Assembly (NCBI GenBank): GCA_034508935.3
Contig: CM067447.1
Coordinates: forward strand, 31,919,598-31,983,597
Length of the DNA stretch: 64,000 bases
From: Berghia stephanieae
Taxonomy: Eukaryota > Mollusca > Gastropoda > Nudibranchia > Aeolidiidae
Direction of reading: 5' to 3'
A program made the translations under genes and the position numbers. This document shows, piece after piece, positions 15,701 to 25,459 of the stretch (the stretch's first letter is position 1; each line of letters opens with the position of its first letter). The notes below the pieces were generated by a model, which was not told where the DNA came from, made no database searches, and saw nothing but the letters and a program-made list of their open reading frames with translations.

Positions 15701-18700
15701 ACAACCTTTATTCTGCAATCTTTTGTAATCCTGAAGAGGGAATTACTGCGCTTTAAAATTGTACACACAATATGTCATATGTTCACCATGTTATCTCTAT
15801 ATCTTGTTAATCTGTACTCAACAGCAACGTAATATTTTGTAAAAATTCAGTTCATTTCCCAACTGTGTAGTAAGTGGTGTGACATGTTGTGTGATAGTTA
15901 AATATATATATAGCCCGGGAGCCCAAAACCAATAAGATTGTGATAATTTTTTTAAATGACAGTTCTTTTATAATAATTGAATTCGTGCCCAGTGGTAGAC
16001 ATTGACTGCTTGGTTAGGTAAACAGACCATTTTGTAGACCACAGATCAGGCCTTTTATCGTGTGATGCCTCATTTGACTAATAGACTGATATGGTCCTAA
16101 GACTAAAAATTAAAAATTTAAAATAAAACTAAAAATAAAGGATATTTCACTTCACTTTCTTAATATCCCACCAATAGACGTGGCAATCAGAGCTGTTACT
16201 TTCAATACAATACGAGTAGCATTATGATTAAATAATATGCTGTTTTGCCTTGTGAGAAAATATATTGATATTGAGCAAAGTCAGTGATTATATTTGTAAT
16301 ACTACTAATTGCAAACCCCTGGCTTGACATTTTGTCGACTTAACATACATTACTCCTTTGGATGCAGATATGAATGAGTACTCAGTCATTGGCAATAATA
16401 GATCTTAATACAAAACTTCTACAAAAGTGGTATCTAAAAGGCGACTTATATTGAATGGAATGGAAATTCAATTCCAGATGTAAGACCCGCTGGGCAAACA
16501 AATTTTGAGTTTGAAAAACATTGGATAACTTGGCAGTGAAACTGTTTTCCACAAGAACTTTTGAATGAAGATATATATCTTTAAGGAAAAGTGATTGGTT
16601 ATTTCTCAAGAAGAATGTCGTATTCAACATGAAGATAACGAGGAAATCATACAATTTTATTGATTTATCACATTGTGCAAATGCTGACACTGTTAATCAC
16701 AAGTTAAATGACCCAATGCACATGTTTGTTTCTTTGTTGTTCCCCCCCCCCCCCCCCCCCCACACCTATTTTGGGCAGATCCAAGGCTTGATGAATACAT
16801 GGATACTTTGACTCGAGATTCAATACAGTGGCTGAGAAATCGATTCAAACCAAAACCCTCAGATTCTCAGGTAGACAAGCTTTCTTTTAAAAACTTAATT
16901 TTTATTTCTTAGTTGAGAGTAAAAACAAAAATAGCCAATTATTAGTTTTGTCCTCCTCTGAGAGAGAAACAAGTTTTTTTTTTGTTTTTTCTCTCGGGAG
17001 GTCATGACAATAAATATTTAGATCTCTTGATTTTTCATTATTTTGCTTAAACAAAGTAGTGTATTTGATTAGTCGACTTATAGATTTATAACTAAAAATA
17101 AGAACAACATCATTTTATGACTTGTTAATTCTCTTTAGTAAAATTTTAAATTTCCAATCATGAGGATTATATTATCATTTCCTTTCCACTCATTTTGCAG
17201 ATTGTTAAACAGCTCCATTGATTTTACAACAACAAAAATTTGACATAGACAATACTGTTACTAGCCAGATACTCATGTTACCCACAGGAATGCAAAATGT
17301 TCTTTTTCTTCTTCAGTTTTCGACATCAGACTCCTCAGACAAAAATAGTAACAATGATGATGTTCACAAAGATGATGATGATGATGATGTTCACAAAATT
17401 GATGATGATGATGATGATGATGTTCATGAAGATGATGATGATGATGATGATGATGACGACGATGTGACAAGTGGATTAGTCACCATCTTTACCCAATCCC
17501 AGACAGCTGTTTACATCAACAACAGATCGACCGAACAAGCTAATGTTGGAGGAAATGATATTAACACGCCGTAGGAATGTGTGCACACTATTTTTCACAC
17601 TTTATTTTCAAAACATTTTTGGCGAGCGAAGAGGGTGAAAGGGAATGGGTTGGACGGGAATCAAAATAATTTTTGCATATTAATTGTACAACAAAATGGT
17701 GTCTCTGATGTTTTTTTCGACATCAATATTGATATGCAGGGTCTGAATGACCCAAATTTATGAGCTCAAGATGGAAAGACAAGAGCTCAGTGGTTGCAGG
17801 TTCAATTAGTTAAGTCCTTTGGTTATGGATAAATAAGAACTTCATATATACTATCTTACTCAATTCAAATGTGAAAGAGTATCTGGCCATAGGCAGCTAC
17901 GACTATTGCAAGAGCACAAGAAAGACGTTGAACTCGCAACTCATACTGAAGGAAATGGAAATTTGGTTTTCATAGGACTGCTGAATCCTTGGAAAGCCAC
18001 TATGTAACTATTCATATTTATTTAATGGTAAATGTTAGTAGGATGAGAAAAAAAAATTATTTATTAAATGCATTGCAACTTTATTCGTATTTTCCAACTA
18101 TCTAACAATACTTAATGAGGACATTCAATTAAGCCAAATCAAAGCCATAATTTAAGTATTTTTTATGACTTATTTTCTCTCATCTTAGAATAGATATGAA
18201 TATTATACCACCAAATACCTACCAGCTCTCATAATCGACTCTTGATGTAAAAGAAATAATTAATGGCTAAAGGAGATCATCATCAAGCCCTACTGCAACC
18301 TCCTCGTGGTGTCGAACGGTAACAGGTCAAGCTGGCCAACTGCAGAGGGCGACAAGAATAGGCAATGGCAAACCATTCTTGTAACTTTGCCGAGTTAACT
18401 GCATGAATAAGTCCAAAAAGTTAAACGGTGACAGCGTAAAGGGGAGCATGTTTTCACGGAAGACTGCTGCCTCGCTCGGTTGGGAGCGTGATGTTCGTCA
18501 GGTCACACCGAACCGTCAGCCAATTACTAGGCGAAATAAATTTAACAAATGTGACAAAACCAAAATTGGGACATGGAATGTCAGGACCTGTGCCCAAAAA
18601 GGAAAACTAAACAACATTCTAAAAGAAATGAAACGGCTCCAAATAAATATTCTTGGCCTGGCAGAGATGAGATGGAAAGAGCAGGGAACCATGTCAAAAC

Positions 18701-21700
18701 AAGAAAACAACACGACATATAAGATCATATGGAGTGGTGGAACCTCTTTCCAAAAAGGAGTAGGGATGATCTTAGACCAAAAATCAACCAAATTTTACAA
18801 AGGGCACGTAGCAATCTCAGACAGAGTTTTGCTGGTTAAGCTAAGAGGACCTGTAGTTGACACCAATATTATTCAAGTTTATGCACCAACAGAAGAGGCG
18901 ACAGATGCAGATATGACAGAGTTTTACCATTCCCTAGACAAAGCAAAACGAATGTGTAAATCACAAGAAGTCCTTATGGTAATGGGGGACCTAAATGCTA
19001 AGATTGGCAGAGGCAGAGATGGTGACATAATCGGACCACATGGACTCGGAGACAGAAATGAACGAGGAAACATCTGGGCAGATTGGTGTAGAACAAATAA
19101 ATTAATGATTTCAAACACCTGGTTTCAACAACACCCAAGAAGAACCTGGACATGGCAATCACCAGGGGACAGAGCAAGGAACCAGATAGACTTTATAGCA
19201 GTATCATCAAGATTCAGAAATGGCATATTAAATTGCAAAACCTATCCAGGCGCCGATGTAGACAGTGACCATGTCCCAGTTGTTTGTACAGTAAGGATAA
19301 AGTTTAAAGCTATTCAGAGAACAGCTGGTAGAATAAAGAGGGATTACAGGTTATGCAAAGACAATGGCATACAAACAAAAATGAGAGAAGAATTTGAAAA
19401 TGCACTCATGATACAAAGCCAAAGTGAACCTGATAACGAAAAATGTGAAAAACAATTTGATATATTCCAAAAGTGTGTCAAAGCAACTGCAGAAAAGCAT
19501 TTACCAATAGCTCAAATAAACAGCAAAAAGGAATGGATGACAAATGAAATTCTAAACCTATTTGAAGAAAGACGAAAATGCAACAGAGGGTCTGCAGAAT
19601 ACCAAACATTGAACAACCACATTAAATCCAAATGCATCGAGGCACACGAGAACTATCTAGACTGGAAATGCTGCGAAATCGAAAGAGAATACAAACCCAA
19701 CCCCCAACAAGCTCACCAAAGAATAAAAGAACTATCAGGGAAAAGGAAAAGCAAAGCAGCAGGAAGTTGTATCCAAAACAAACAAGGGGAACTGCTATTT
19801 GAAGAACAACATATAGAAAGCCGATGGGTAGAATACATAGGCGAACTGTACAATGATCCAAATAGAAATGAACCACCACTGAAATTCAAAGAACCATTAA
19901 GCGGACCAAACATCACCAAAAGTGAAATTGAACATGCCATGGAACGAATGAGGGATGGTAAAGCAACAGGCCCTGATGAAATATCTGTAGAGGTATTAAA
20001 AAGCCTAGGAGATCTAGCAATTGATGAACTTCACATATTATTCAACAATATATACAATACTGGGAAAATTCCAGAAGATCTCTGTAACTCTATTTTCATA
20101 GCAATACCAAAGAAAGCAGGTGCAGTCAGATGTGAAAATTTTAGAACTATAAGTTTAATAAGCCACATCAACAAAATACTGTTGCGTATAATTATCAACA
20201 GGCTAAGGAATAAGATTAACCCCGAAATCGCAGAAGAACAATATGGATTCCAACCTGACAGAGGGACAAGGAACGCAATATACCTCCTCCGTGTTTTAAG
20301 TGAAAGAGCTATACAGGTTCAGACCCCACTATACCTCTGTTTTGTCGACTACAAAAAAGCTTTTGATAGAGTAGCCACGAAGAAATACTAAAACAACTGC
20401 ACTCCATTGGCGCTGATGAGAAAGACCTCAGACTCATGCAAACATTATACTACACCCAGCAGGCATCTATCAAAATCGGAAACTCTACAGGAAATTCCAT
20501 TCCTATTAAGAAAGGAGTCCGTCAAGGGTGTGTTGCCTCACCAGATCTGTTTAATCTATACCAAGAAACAATCATGAGGGGCATAAATAATATGGAGGGA
20601 ATAAAAGTAGGAGGTCACAACATAAATAATATAAGATACGCAGATGATACGGTACTCATTGCAACATCAGAAATCCAACTTCAAAAGATTGTTGACAAAG
20701 TGGTAGTAGATAGTGAAGCCAAGGGAATGGAAGTGAATATCACCAAAACGGAATGCATGGTAATACAGAAAAACCCCGAAAACAACAACACCTGCAATAT
20801 AACGATTCACGGCGAGCAACTTACCAACGTAGAAAGTTTTAAATACCTAGGTTCAATAATGACAACAGATGGAAGATGTAACCGAGACATACGAGCAAGA
20901 ATAACTCAAGCCAAACAGGCCTTCATGGACCTGGGAAACATTTTGAAAAACAAACAGATGTCGTTCGGGATTAGATTCCGAGTCTTGAAGTGCTACGTGT
21001 GGCCAATCTTGTTATACGGATGCGAAAGCTGGACTACAAATGCAGAAACACAAAAGAACATTGAAGCTTTTGAAATGTGGTGCTTGAGAAGGATGCAGAG
21101 AATATCGTATACTGCACACAAAACGAACGAAGAAGTGCTAAAACAAACATACCAACAAAGGAAACTAATGCCCTTAATAGTGGATCGACAACTATCCTTT
21201 TTCGGACACATAGTAAGGAAAGATAAGAATGAATACCTGGCAAGTTGTGGAAAAATACCTGGTAAACGCGCCCGGGGGAGACAAAGAAAAACACTCATAG
21301 ACCAACTGAAGGGCTTCACCAACCTAACAATCCAAGAGCTGTTTGAAAAAGCAAGAGACAGGGAGGAATGGAGAGAGATAATTCATGCAGTATCCGAAGC
21401 CTGGACCAGGCATGGAACCTAGAAGAAGAAGAAAGGAGATTTGTTGAGACATAGTTTAAGTACCATTGTAATCTTTGGAGTCATGAAGCTGTTGAAGTTA
21501 AAACATGTTTTGCGTCTACTTCTATCTGACTAAGATAATGGTATATTGCAAGGAGCTTCCCACCAAATCTGTAGACCCAGAAATATATTGAATCGTGATT
21601 TGATAAAATTGGTCGAAATGCTTGACATGTAGTATGAGCGAATTATTATTTAAAATATTACCACATGTTTGTCGCAGTTACTCGATGTTTCAGCTTAATT

Positions 21701-22270
21701 TCAAAATATTAATATATTTTAAAATATTGATATTTTGCGTTTCTCTCACTTGCAGTGAAACTTGACTACTTGTCTGTTTGTCATTCCCATTAGATATGAT
21801 TCAATTCTATTCTCTCTTCTCTATTCTCTAGTTTATTAATTTTATTCTAGCGCTACTTCTATTTGTCTCTTTTTTTTTTTGCATTGTTACCTATCTTCTT
21901 TTTTTTTTTTTCGCTTTTTAAAATTTTAGTTTCTTGTTTGTAATGTGAATTCAATATAACTGTTATTTATATTAACACGTTTGGTTAAGGAAAGAGCCAG
22001 TGGTTCATCTGGAAGAGTGGCTACCCAAATGGCCAATGTTTGACTCTCTGTATTCTGGAGGAATTATTTCAGTCCATTGATTCCCTGACAGATTGTTAGC
22101 TTGGTTTTATTGAAATGATTGGCAGTACTTAGCTATAAACCATTTTACAGAACACCTTGGTTTTGGACAAAGCATATTTCTTCAACAAATCAAGAATGCA
22201 TTAAATGTTAACATCTGAATACTTTCCGTATTCGGTTAATTACATTGGTAAAAAAGAAATAATAATAATA

Positions 22271-22365
<95 letters not shown>

Positions 22366-24839
22366 AATAATAAAAGGTCATTATATGTAAGAGTAATTTT
22401 GATGTACACCGAAGTTGAGTCCACACAAATAATTTTTGGGTTAAAGATATAAATCAATGAGAGATAGCATTGCTAGAACGGTTTTAGATGTGTTATAAAA
22501 TTATTCTTATTCACTTGCATTTCATGGAAGCAAAAAGTGCATTGCAGTCACTGCTTTCTTGGTGAAAAGTGTAAGATATTATATCCTGTTGGAATCAAAG
22601 CAAACCCCATGTCTAAAGGGTCAAATCAAGTTGTACAAAATGTTTTTTAAAATGTATGAACTTTCTGTATTGAATGGACGATTTGCCTTGGAGAATGGTG
22701 GAGTATTTCATAATTTAATAATTACGTTAATGGCTTGTTTCTGTTTTTGTTTTTTCACAGAGAAGACAAAGAGATTGCTCTAGACCTGTCAGAGTCAGTA
22801 TTGAAGGCAGCTAAAAACACTATCATAGTCTTTCATGGAGAGGATCCACACATTCTCAAGGTACAACATTTTTTTTTCAATTTTATTCAATATATTTCAT
22901 TTAGCTAAAGTGCATTTTAGTTGAAATGCTAATTTTTTTTTCAAAATAAAAAGTTCTGAAACTAACCGATTGATGGTACTCCTGAACCCCCCCCCCCCCC
23001 CCCCCCCCTGCTTCACCGTATACTGTCAACCTCTGTTACTGCCAACATAAAAAAGATTGCAAGAAACATTATTTCATTTTGGTACTTGTACAGGCTACAA
23101 AAAATATTTCCAAATGTCCTGTGCCCCGCCACAGCTTAAAAAAAGATTTTGGTCTTTATTAATTACTAGGTCGGTGTTTTTAGGAATGATGACAATTTTT
23201 AGTCCATACCATCCAAAATTGTGTAATTTTTCCACTTGAACTGTTTTGACCATTTTGTTATAGAATGTAATTTTAAGTGTTTTCTTGAACAGACGAGCAT
23301 TTCGATATGTTCTGGCTGCACTACATTGTGTTAATATTGCAATTTTTGACTCTGCAGCTGGACTACAATTAGAATTCTATTGGTCTGGATGTTCTTAGAT
23401 ACATAGCCCAAGTATTTTACATAATATCGATATCATAATTGTTATTACTCTGTCAATAAAATTTTTGATGGTCCAAATTTTTAGCGTTTTGGGTCTTACT
23501 TTTTACTTGAAATACATTATACGCCAGACCATTCTAAGTGTAGCCTATTAGGGTATACTTTTAAAAATCTTGCTTTGTAGCATCCATTTCAGCCCTCAAA
23601 GTCACTTTTAAGTTAACACTCAAACCAAAGTGTTAGCAAATTTTCTCTAAGTGTCATTTGAATTATCTAGGCGTTATATTGAAATATAAAGGAATAAGAT
23701 ATATTTTAGAAACCACTAATTGTAAAAACTGTGAGCCTTGTTGGGTAATTGGCAATTTTCAAGTATTGATATTGACTTATTTAAAATCCTTTCTGTACCG
23801 ATTTCAAGATAAGATTCGTTTTTGTCATTGTCATTAATAAATACATTATTGGAAAAAGTGACTGAGACAAGGAGCAAAGTTGTCAGTTGCTGCCCAACAG
23901 AGAACAAAAAATATGGCCAATTGAGTGAAATATCCGTCAATGTGGTACGGCCTAATCTAAATTTTATGAGTCGACCAATTAAAGGATATAATGTTAAGAT
24001 CTCAAAACCTCTATGAATTTTCAAATGGTATATTATTGTGGCCTGGCTGGTGATGGGGTAAAGTGAATAGACAAGCCATGTTAAGCACATGATAATGATC
24101 ACACGGACCCAGTATTATGTCATTTACTCATATTTCCTCACTGGAATTGGGGTGACAAGATAAGAGGTGACATATAAGAGTTTTATATCAAAGAAGGTGT
24201 AGGATTTGCATTATGCGAAATAAAATGTTGGTTATAAAAGTACTCTTAGATAAATGTATCAAGTAATATGAATCGTATTAAGTGTGCCTACAGGTCATTT
24301 TCATAGCATTTCGACACAAAAAGATGTCAGTATTGAAATTTTTTTTAAGTATAGAAACCAAGTAGCCTTCTGTGTAGAAAAATGGCACATGACCACAAAT
24401 GTTTGAGGCTGAAACAAAAAGACAAGCAAGAATCACTTTTTAAAGTGCTACTCTGATCACTTGTCGACTTTTTTAGAAGTTTTTTCCAGCTATTCTTTTG
24501 ATGTCAGCCCCCCAGGTTATAGATTATAATTTTTCCTTATTTTAGATAAAGTGAGAACTAAAGAATTTCGAAATTTTTTTTCAAAATTAAAATAATTTAG
24601 TTTGATGTATTTTTGTGTCAAAAGGTTAAAGAAACAACATTTTGAATTCATATGAATGTTCAAATTGATATTAATTATGGTGTAAATTTATTGTATCAAG
24701 ACTACCAATAATTTTAATGTTTTGTTGTTTTTTTTAATTTCAGTGCATGCTCATCAAGATAATGGGTCTTCGTGGATATGCCCTCTATGGCGAGCATTTG
24801 TTACAGCAGATTGGAGAAACTTCGTTATACAATTGTTGA
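3544..24839 (+). CDS. NIMA-related (NEK)-like Ser/Thr protein kinase, 13-exon model
   Basis: Predicted protein Ser/Thr kinase of 627 aa. Exons: 3544-3627, 4860-5117, 5677-5777, 7299-7395, 9150-9257, 10602-10715, 11273-11486, 12812-13021, 14653-14808, 16779-16870, 17317-17570, 22761-22860, 24744-24839. All have GT-AG borders and phases agree (1884 nt). The kinase domain is about residues 4-254: glycine loop GAGAFG, FALK with Lys32, helix C Glu49, HRDLKPAN (123-130), GDLG (142-145) in place of DFG, SPE (168-170), TDVWSLG (181-187). All catalytic residues are present, so activity is expected. The GDLG and '[10 protein letters not shown]' wording resembles NEK kinases. The tail (255-627) is charged, with a Lys-rich patch (KAKKKKK) and an Asp-rich run, and I recognise no domain in it. 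Cellular role cannot be read. The start ATG is followed at once by the glycine loop, as is usual for NEKs. The exon 11 to 12 junction uses a weak donor (gtagga) and is the least certain. An STKLD1-like kinase is an alternative family. Confidence 0.8.
3632..3719 (+). repeat. CT microsatellite at the exon 1 splice donor
   Basis: (CT)n with one interruption begins about 6 nt after the donor GT at 3628. Confidence 0.95.
4283..4445 (+). mobile_element. SINE family A, headless partial copy
   Basis: Starts in the body (agcctggccgttaacag) and ends in the family tail (gtaaagtgatttgagc to gcgctaaataaaaac). The tRNA head is missing. It lies in kinase intron 1. Confidence 0.65.
4860..5777 (+). CDS. Kinase exons 2-3: ATP-binding lysine to catalytic loop
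   Basis: Exon 2 (4860-5117) opens with FALK, whose Lys binds ATP. It carries the helix C glutamate in NEGTLML, a hinge reading [11 protein letters not shown], and helix E up to ADVLR. The donor is gtaagt. Exon 3 (5677-5777) follows a pyrimidine-rich acceptor and encodes [19 protein letters not shown], then [10 protein letters not shown], with the last Arg codon split across the next intron (donor gtatgt). These two exons hold most of the kinase signature and are the most secure part of the gene. Confidence 0.9.
5831..6140 (+). mobile_element. tRNA-derived SINE, family A, full length
   Basis: Head with Pol III boxes (ttggtcttgtggt and gggttcaagcc), a body with cctggctgttaacagc, and the tail gtaaagcgcttttagc to gcgctatataaaaac, a 3' end shared by many animal SINEs. 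It lies 53 bp after the exon 3 donor of the kinase. Just before it, gtagctcaggtgata looks like another SINE head fragment. Confidence 0.75.
6150..7290. other. Kinase intron 3 interior, no gene
   Basis: AT-rich DNA with a CTA/CCA triplet tract at 6686-6730 and an ATTT tract at 7190-7220. No element was recognised. Confidence 0.5.
7299..10715 (+). CDS. Kinase exons 4-6: activation segment and C-lobe
   Basis: Exon 4 (7299-7395) gives the activation segment with [12 protein letters not shown], including candidate phospho-threonines before the P+1 loop. Exon 5 (9150-9257) begins [12 protein letters not shown], the conserved helix F. Exon 6 (10602-10715) encodes the last C-lobe helices, ending in [12 protein letters not shown], which matches the conserved kinase subdomain XI arginine. 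Donors are gtatgt, gtagat and gtaagt. Phases 0 join the exons cleanly. Confidence 0.85.
8380..8606 (-). mobile_element. Diverged partial copy of the pogo-type MITE
   Basis: Read on the minus strand from 8606: tacagggcaaccctgatag, then attgacccctagtcctga, then tagcgacatcatt and an aaccaataaaaaacgc stretch, in the same order as the left half of the MITE at 53.5 kb. The other end is not recognised. It lies in kinase intron 4. Confidence 0.5.
9258..10601. other. Kinase intron 5, no recognised element
   Basis: AT-rich DNA with a G-run at 9883-9894 and another G-rich stretch at 10496-10515. No coding exon was seen besides exon 6 at the right border. Confidence 0.5.
10898..10962 (-). mobile_element. 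SINE family B head fragment
   Basis: Minus strand ggagtcccgatagatcagtt and gtagagcacatgctc match the family B head. Kinase intron 6. Confidence 0.45.
11089..11152 (+). mobile_element. SINE family A tail fragment
   Basis: Only the tail remains: cttgtaaagtgctttggg and gcgctgtataaaacctc. Kinase intron 6. Confidence 0.5.
11273..16870 (+). CDS. Kinase exons 7-10: charged tail without a recognised domain
   Basis: Exon 7 (11273-11486), exon 8 (12812-13021), exon 9 (14653-14808) and exon 10 (16779-16870) keep phases 0-1-1-1-0 through consensus splice sites. They encode a hydrophilic tail: a Pro/Lys stretch ([15 protein letters not shown]) in exon 8 that could be a nuclear localisation signal or a docking motif, an acidic EPEDEYNNY stretch in exon 9, and [20 protein letters not shown] in exon 10, which looks helical. 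The exon 10 acceptor is preceded by a run of about 20 C residues that forms its polypyrimidine tract. I recognise no named domain. Confidence 0.65.
12301..12497 (+). repeat. CATA tetranucleotide microsatellite
   Basis: Long (CATA)n with few breaks, in kinase intron 7. Confidence 0.95.
12560..12795 (+). mobile_element. Old SINE copy
   Basis: Holds caaatgtgagttcctgactg and ends gctgtgctatataaatgtgc. A related piece lies at 17860-18000. Ends just before the exon 8 acceptor (12811) of the kinase. Confidence 0.4.
13650..14165 (+). mobile_element. 5'-truncated LINE fragment, same family as the 37-kb element
   Basis: In kinase intron 8. Encodes [36 protein letters not shown] and, after an in-frame TAA near 13853, [39 protein letters not shown] and a stop at 14156-14158. 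The wording closely follows the C-terminus of the LINE at 39855-40280. Only the last 170 or so codons remain, so this is an old, dead 5'-truncated insertion. Confidence 0.8.
14175..14252 (-). mobile_element. SINE family B head fragment
   Basis: Minus strand ggagtcccaacagctcagct and ggtagcatgcaatgg match the family B head at 46752. Kinase intron 8. Confidence 0.45.
14930..15515 (+). mobile_element. Family C retroposon (GCGCCGTAAAACC tail), sense copy
   Basis: The recognised 5' part is ggggtttcccgacctcccat (15005), and the 3' end is ggcgctgataagacctaaat then gttgcaagcgccgtaaaacc and an A-rich AAACA tail. No protein frame and no clear Pol III boxes. It is about 510 bp, a SINE-like or LINE-3'-derived unit. 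Kinase intron 9. All other copies here are in the minus orientation. Confidence 0.65.
15538..15590 (+). mobile_element. SINE family B tail fragment
   Basis: ggatctgttagatctgatgg and aaagtactttgtgataga match the body end of the SINE at 46752 (gatctggcagaaagtacttt). Directly follows the retroposon at 14.93-15.51 kb. Confidence 0.45.
17317..17570 (+). CDS. Kinase exon 11: Asp-rich exon built on a GAT microsatellite
   Basis: A strong acceptor (ctttttcttcttcag) leads into a frame encoding [15 protein letters not shown], then three blocks of consecutive Asp separated by VHK and VHE, then [17 protein letters not shown]. The Asp blocks are (GAT)n codons. The frame runs to a TAG at 17572-17574. The only donor that restores phase with exon 12 is GT at 17571, which overlaps that stop. 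Splicing there gives the long protein; intron retention, or use of this as a last exon, would end the protein after INTP. Either reading is possible. Confidence 0.55.
17860..18000 (+). mobile_element. Old SINE fragment related to 12.56 kb
   Basis: caaatgtgaaagagtatctg and ccataggcagctacgac followed by attgcaagagcacaag align in order with the element at 12560-12795. Kinase intron 11. Confidence 0.35.
18403..20391 (+). pseudogene. LINE ORF, 5' part: AP-endonuclease and start of reverse transcriptase
   Basis: 662 aa. Endonuclease motifs: [38 protein letters not shown] and [10 protein letters not shown], so the metal-binding and catalytic residues of the APE fold are present. RT motifs follow: [47 protein letters not shown] and [13 protein letters not shown]. 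The frame then breaks by loss of about one base near 20374 and meets TAA at 20389. The protein nicks target DNA and reverse-transcribes its own RNA. Confidence 0.85.
20376..21422 (+). pseudogene. LINE ORF, 3' part: RT palm and C-terminal domain
   Basis: Continues in the shifted frame from [20 protein letters not shown]. Contains [16 protein letters not shown], the catalytic YADDTVLIA box, [18 protein letters not shown], and the BovB-like tail ending [17 protein letters not shown]. The first in-frame ATG is at 20436. Apart from the one frame break the domain looks whole. Confidence 0.85.
22256..22372 (+). repeat. TAA microsatellite
   Basis: (TAA)n in kinase intron 11, downstream of the LINE. 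Confidence 0.95.
22761..24839 (+). CDS. Kinase exons 12-13: helical C-terminus and stop
   Basis: Exon 12 (22761-22860; acceptor ttttttcacag, donor AAG|gtacaa) encodes [19 protein letters not shown] followed by [14 protein letters not shown]. Exon 13 (24744-24839; acceptor ttttaatttcag) encodes [20 protein letters not shown], then [11 protein letters not shown] and TGA. Both look alpha-helical and amphipathic, perhaps armadillo-like, but no family match is certain. No AATAAA follows closely, so this may not be the only 3' end. The exons lie beyond the LINE-bearing intron, and linkage to exon 11 is inferred from phase only. Confidence 0.6.
22980..24740. other. Kinase intron 12, no element recognised
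   Basis: Begins with a C-run (22987-23008), then unique AT-rich DNA. No gene seen. Confidence 0.5.
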
Positions 24840-25037
24840 TTTTTATTATCTCCACTTATCTCCACTTAAACCCTTTATCGTAATAGAAATTTACCCATGA
24901 ATTTTGCATTATTCGTTTATTATGAAAAAGAAACACCATATAAAAACCTAAAAAAATGAAAAAAATTGAATTTGTCATTTACATTTGTTCATCTTTGCCT
25001 CACAGTCACTGATCCCCTTTCTCTTTATTTATTTTAT

Positions 25038-25048
<11 letters not shown>

Positions 25049-25081
<33 letters not shown>

Positions 25082-25162
25082 TTCTCACCATTAATTTCTT
25101 ATTGCCATAAGAAATCCAGAGTAATTATATGCCTGGAAAAAAAAAAAGGGGGGGGGGGGGGG
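25049..25162 (+). repeat. Two long G homopolymer runs
   Basis: About 30 G residues at 25049-25078 and about 15 at 25148-25162. Other G or C runs of 12 or more are at 8386, 9883, 16742, 22987, 28411, 31081, 47727, 59586 and 61437. Confidence 0.85.
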
Positions 25163-25424
25163 CTTGGACGGTTTTTTCCTCATTCAGTTCCCCACACAGA
25201 CTTGGGTCCTGTATTCTCTATGGTTCCCCAACCTAACCAAAGTCTCATTCCGTCTTTGTATCTTCTATGCTATTGGGCCAGTACACTGTTGGTCTCAAAG
25301 TACAGCAACCTCCAGGTCAATGTAAAACATAAGTTGATTGATTGTCAGCAGGTGGGGCTCACTTGTTTGTCCATTACTCGTTGCGTACACTAATTCCTTT
25401 GTCAGTTTGGAGTTTCTTTCATAG

Positions 25425-25456
25425 ATGTCTCAGATCAACCCTGGAGTATTTCTCAG
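25425..25456 (+). CDS. Possible 32-nt micro-exon
   Basis: A pyrimidine-rich acceptor (agtttctttcatag) and a CAG|gtagga donor flank 32 nt. Read with incoming phase 2 it encodes CLRSTLEYFS and leaves phase 1, which matches the incoming phase of the exon at 31615 (giving S-D-S-D-E-E-E). No upstream exon with a good phase-2 donor was found, so its place in a transcript is unproven. It could be a chance pair of splice-like sites. Confidence 0.25.
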
Positions 25457-25459
25457 GTA

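Larger units (their letters stand above)
18278..21431 (+). mobile_element. RTE-clade LINE, BovB-like, nearly full length
   Basis: A single-ORF non-LTR retrotransposon in kinase intron 11. A 9-bp direct repeat aaaggagat flanks it (18269-18277 and 21432-21440), and the 3' end is an AGA-rich tail, usual for RTE elements. The 5' leader holds a stretch near 18345-18385 (ggcaatggcaaacc) much like the leader of vertebrate BovB. The endonuclease and reverse transcriptase are described below. One frameshift near 20374 splits the ORF. The C-terminus ([40 protein letters not shown]) is of the BovB type. Confidence 0.85.

Noticed and set aside
17201-17316. Earlier acceptors for kinase exon 11 (17210 and 17287)
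   Set aside because: The first leads to a stop after six codons in the required phase; the second puts the Asp-rich stretch in another frame.
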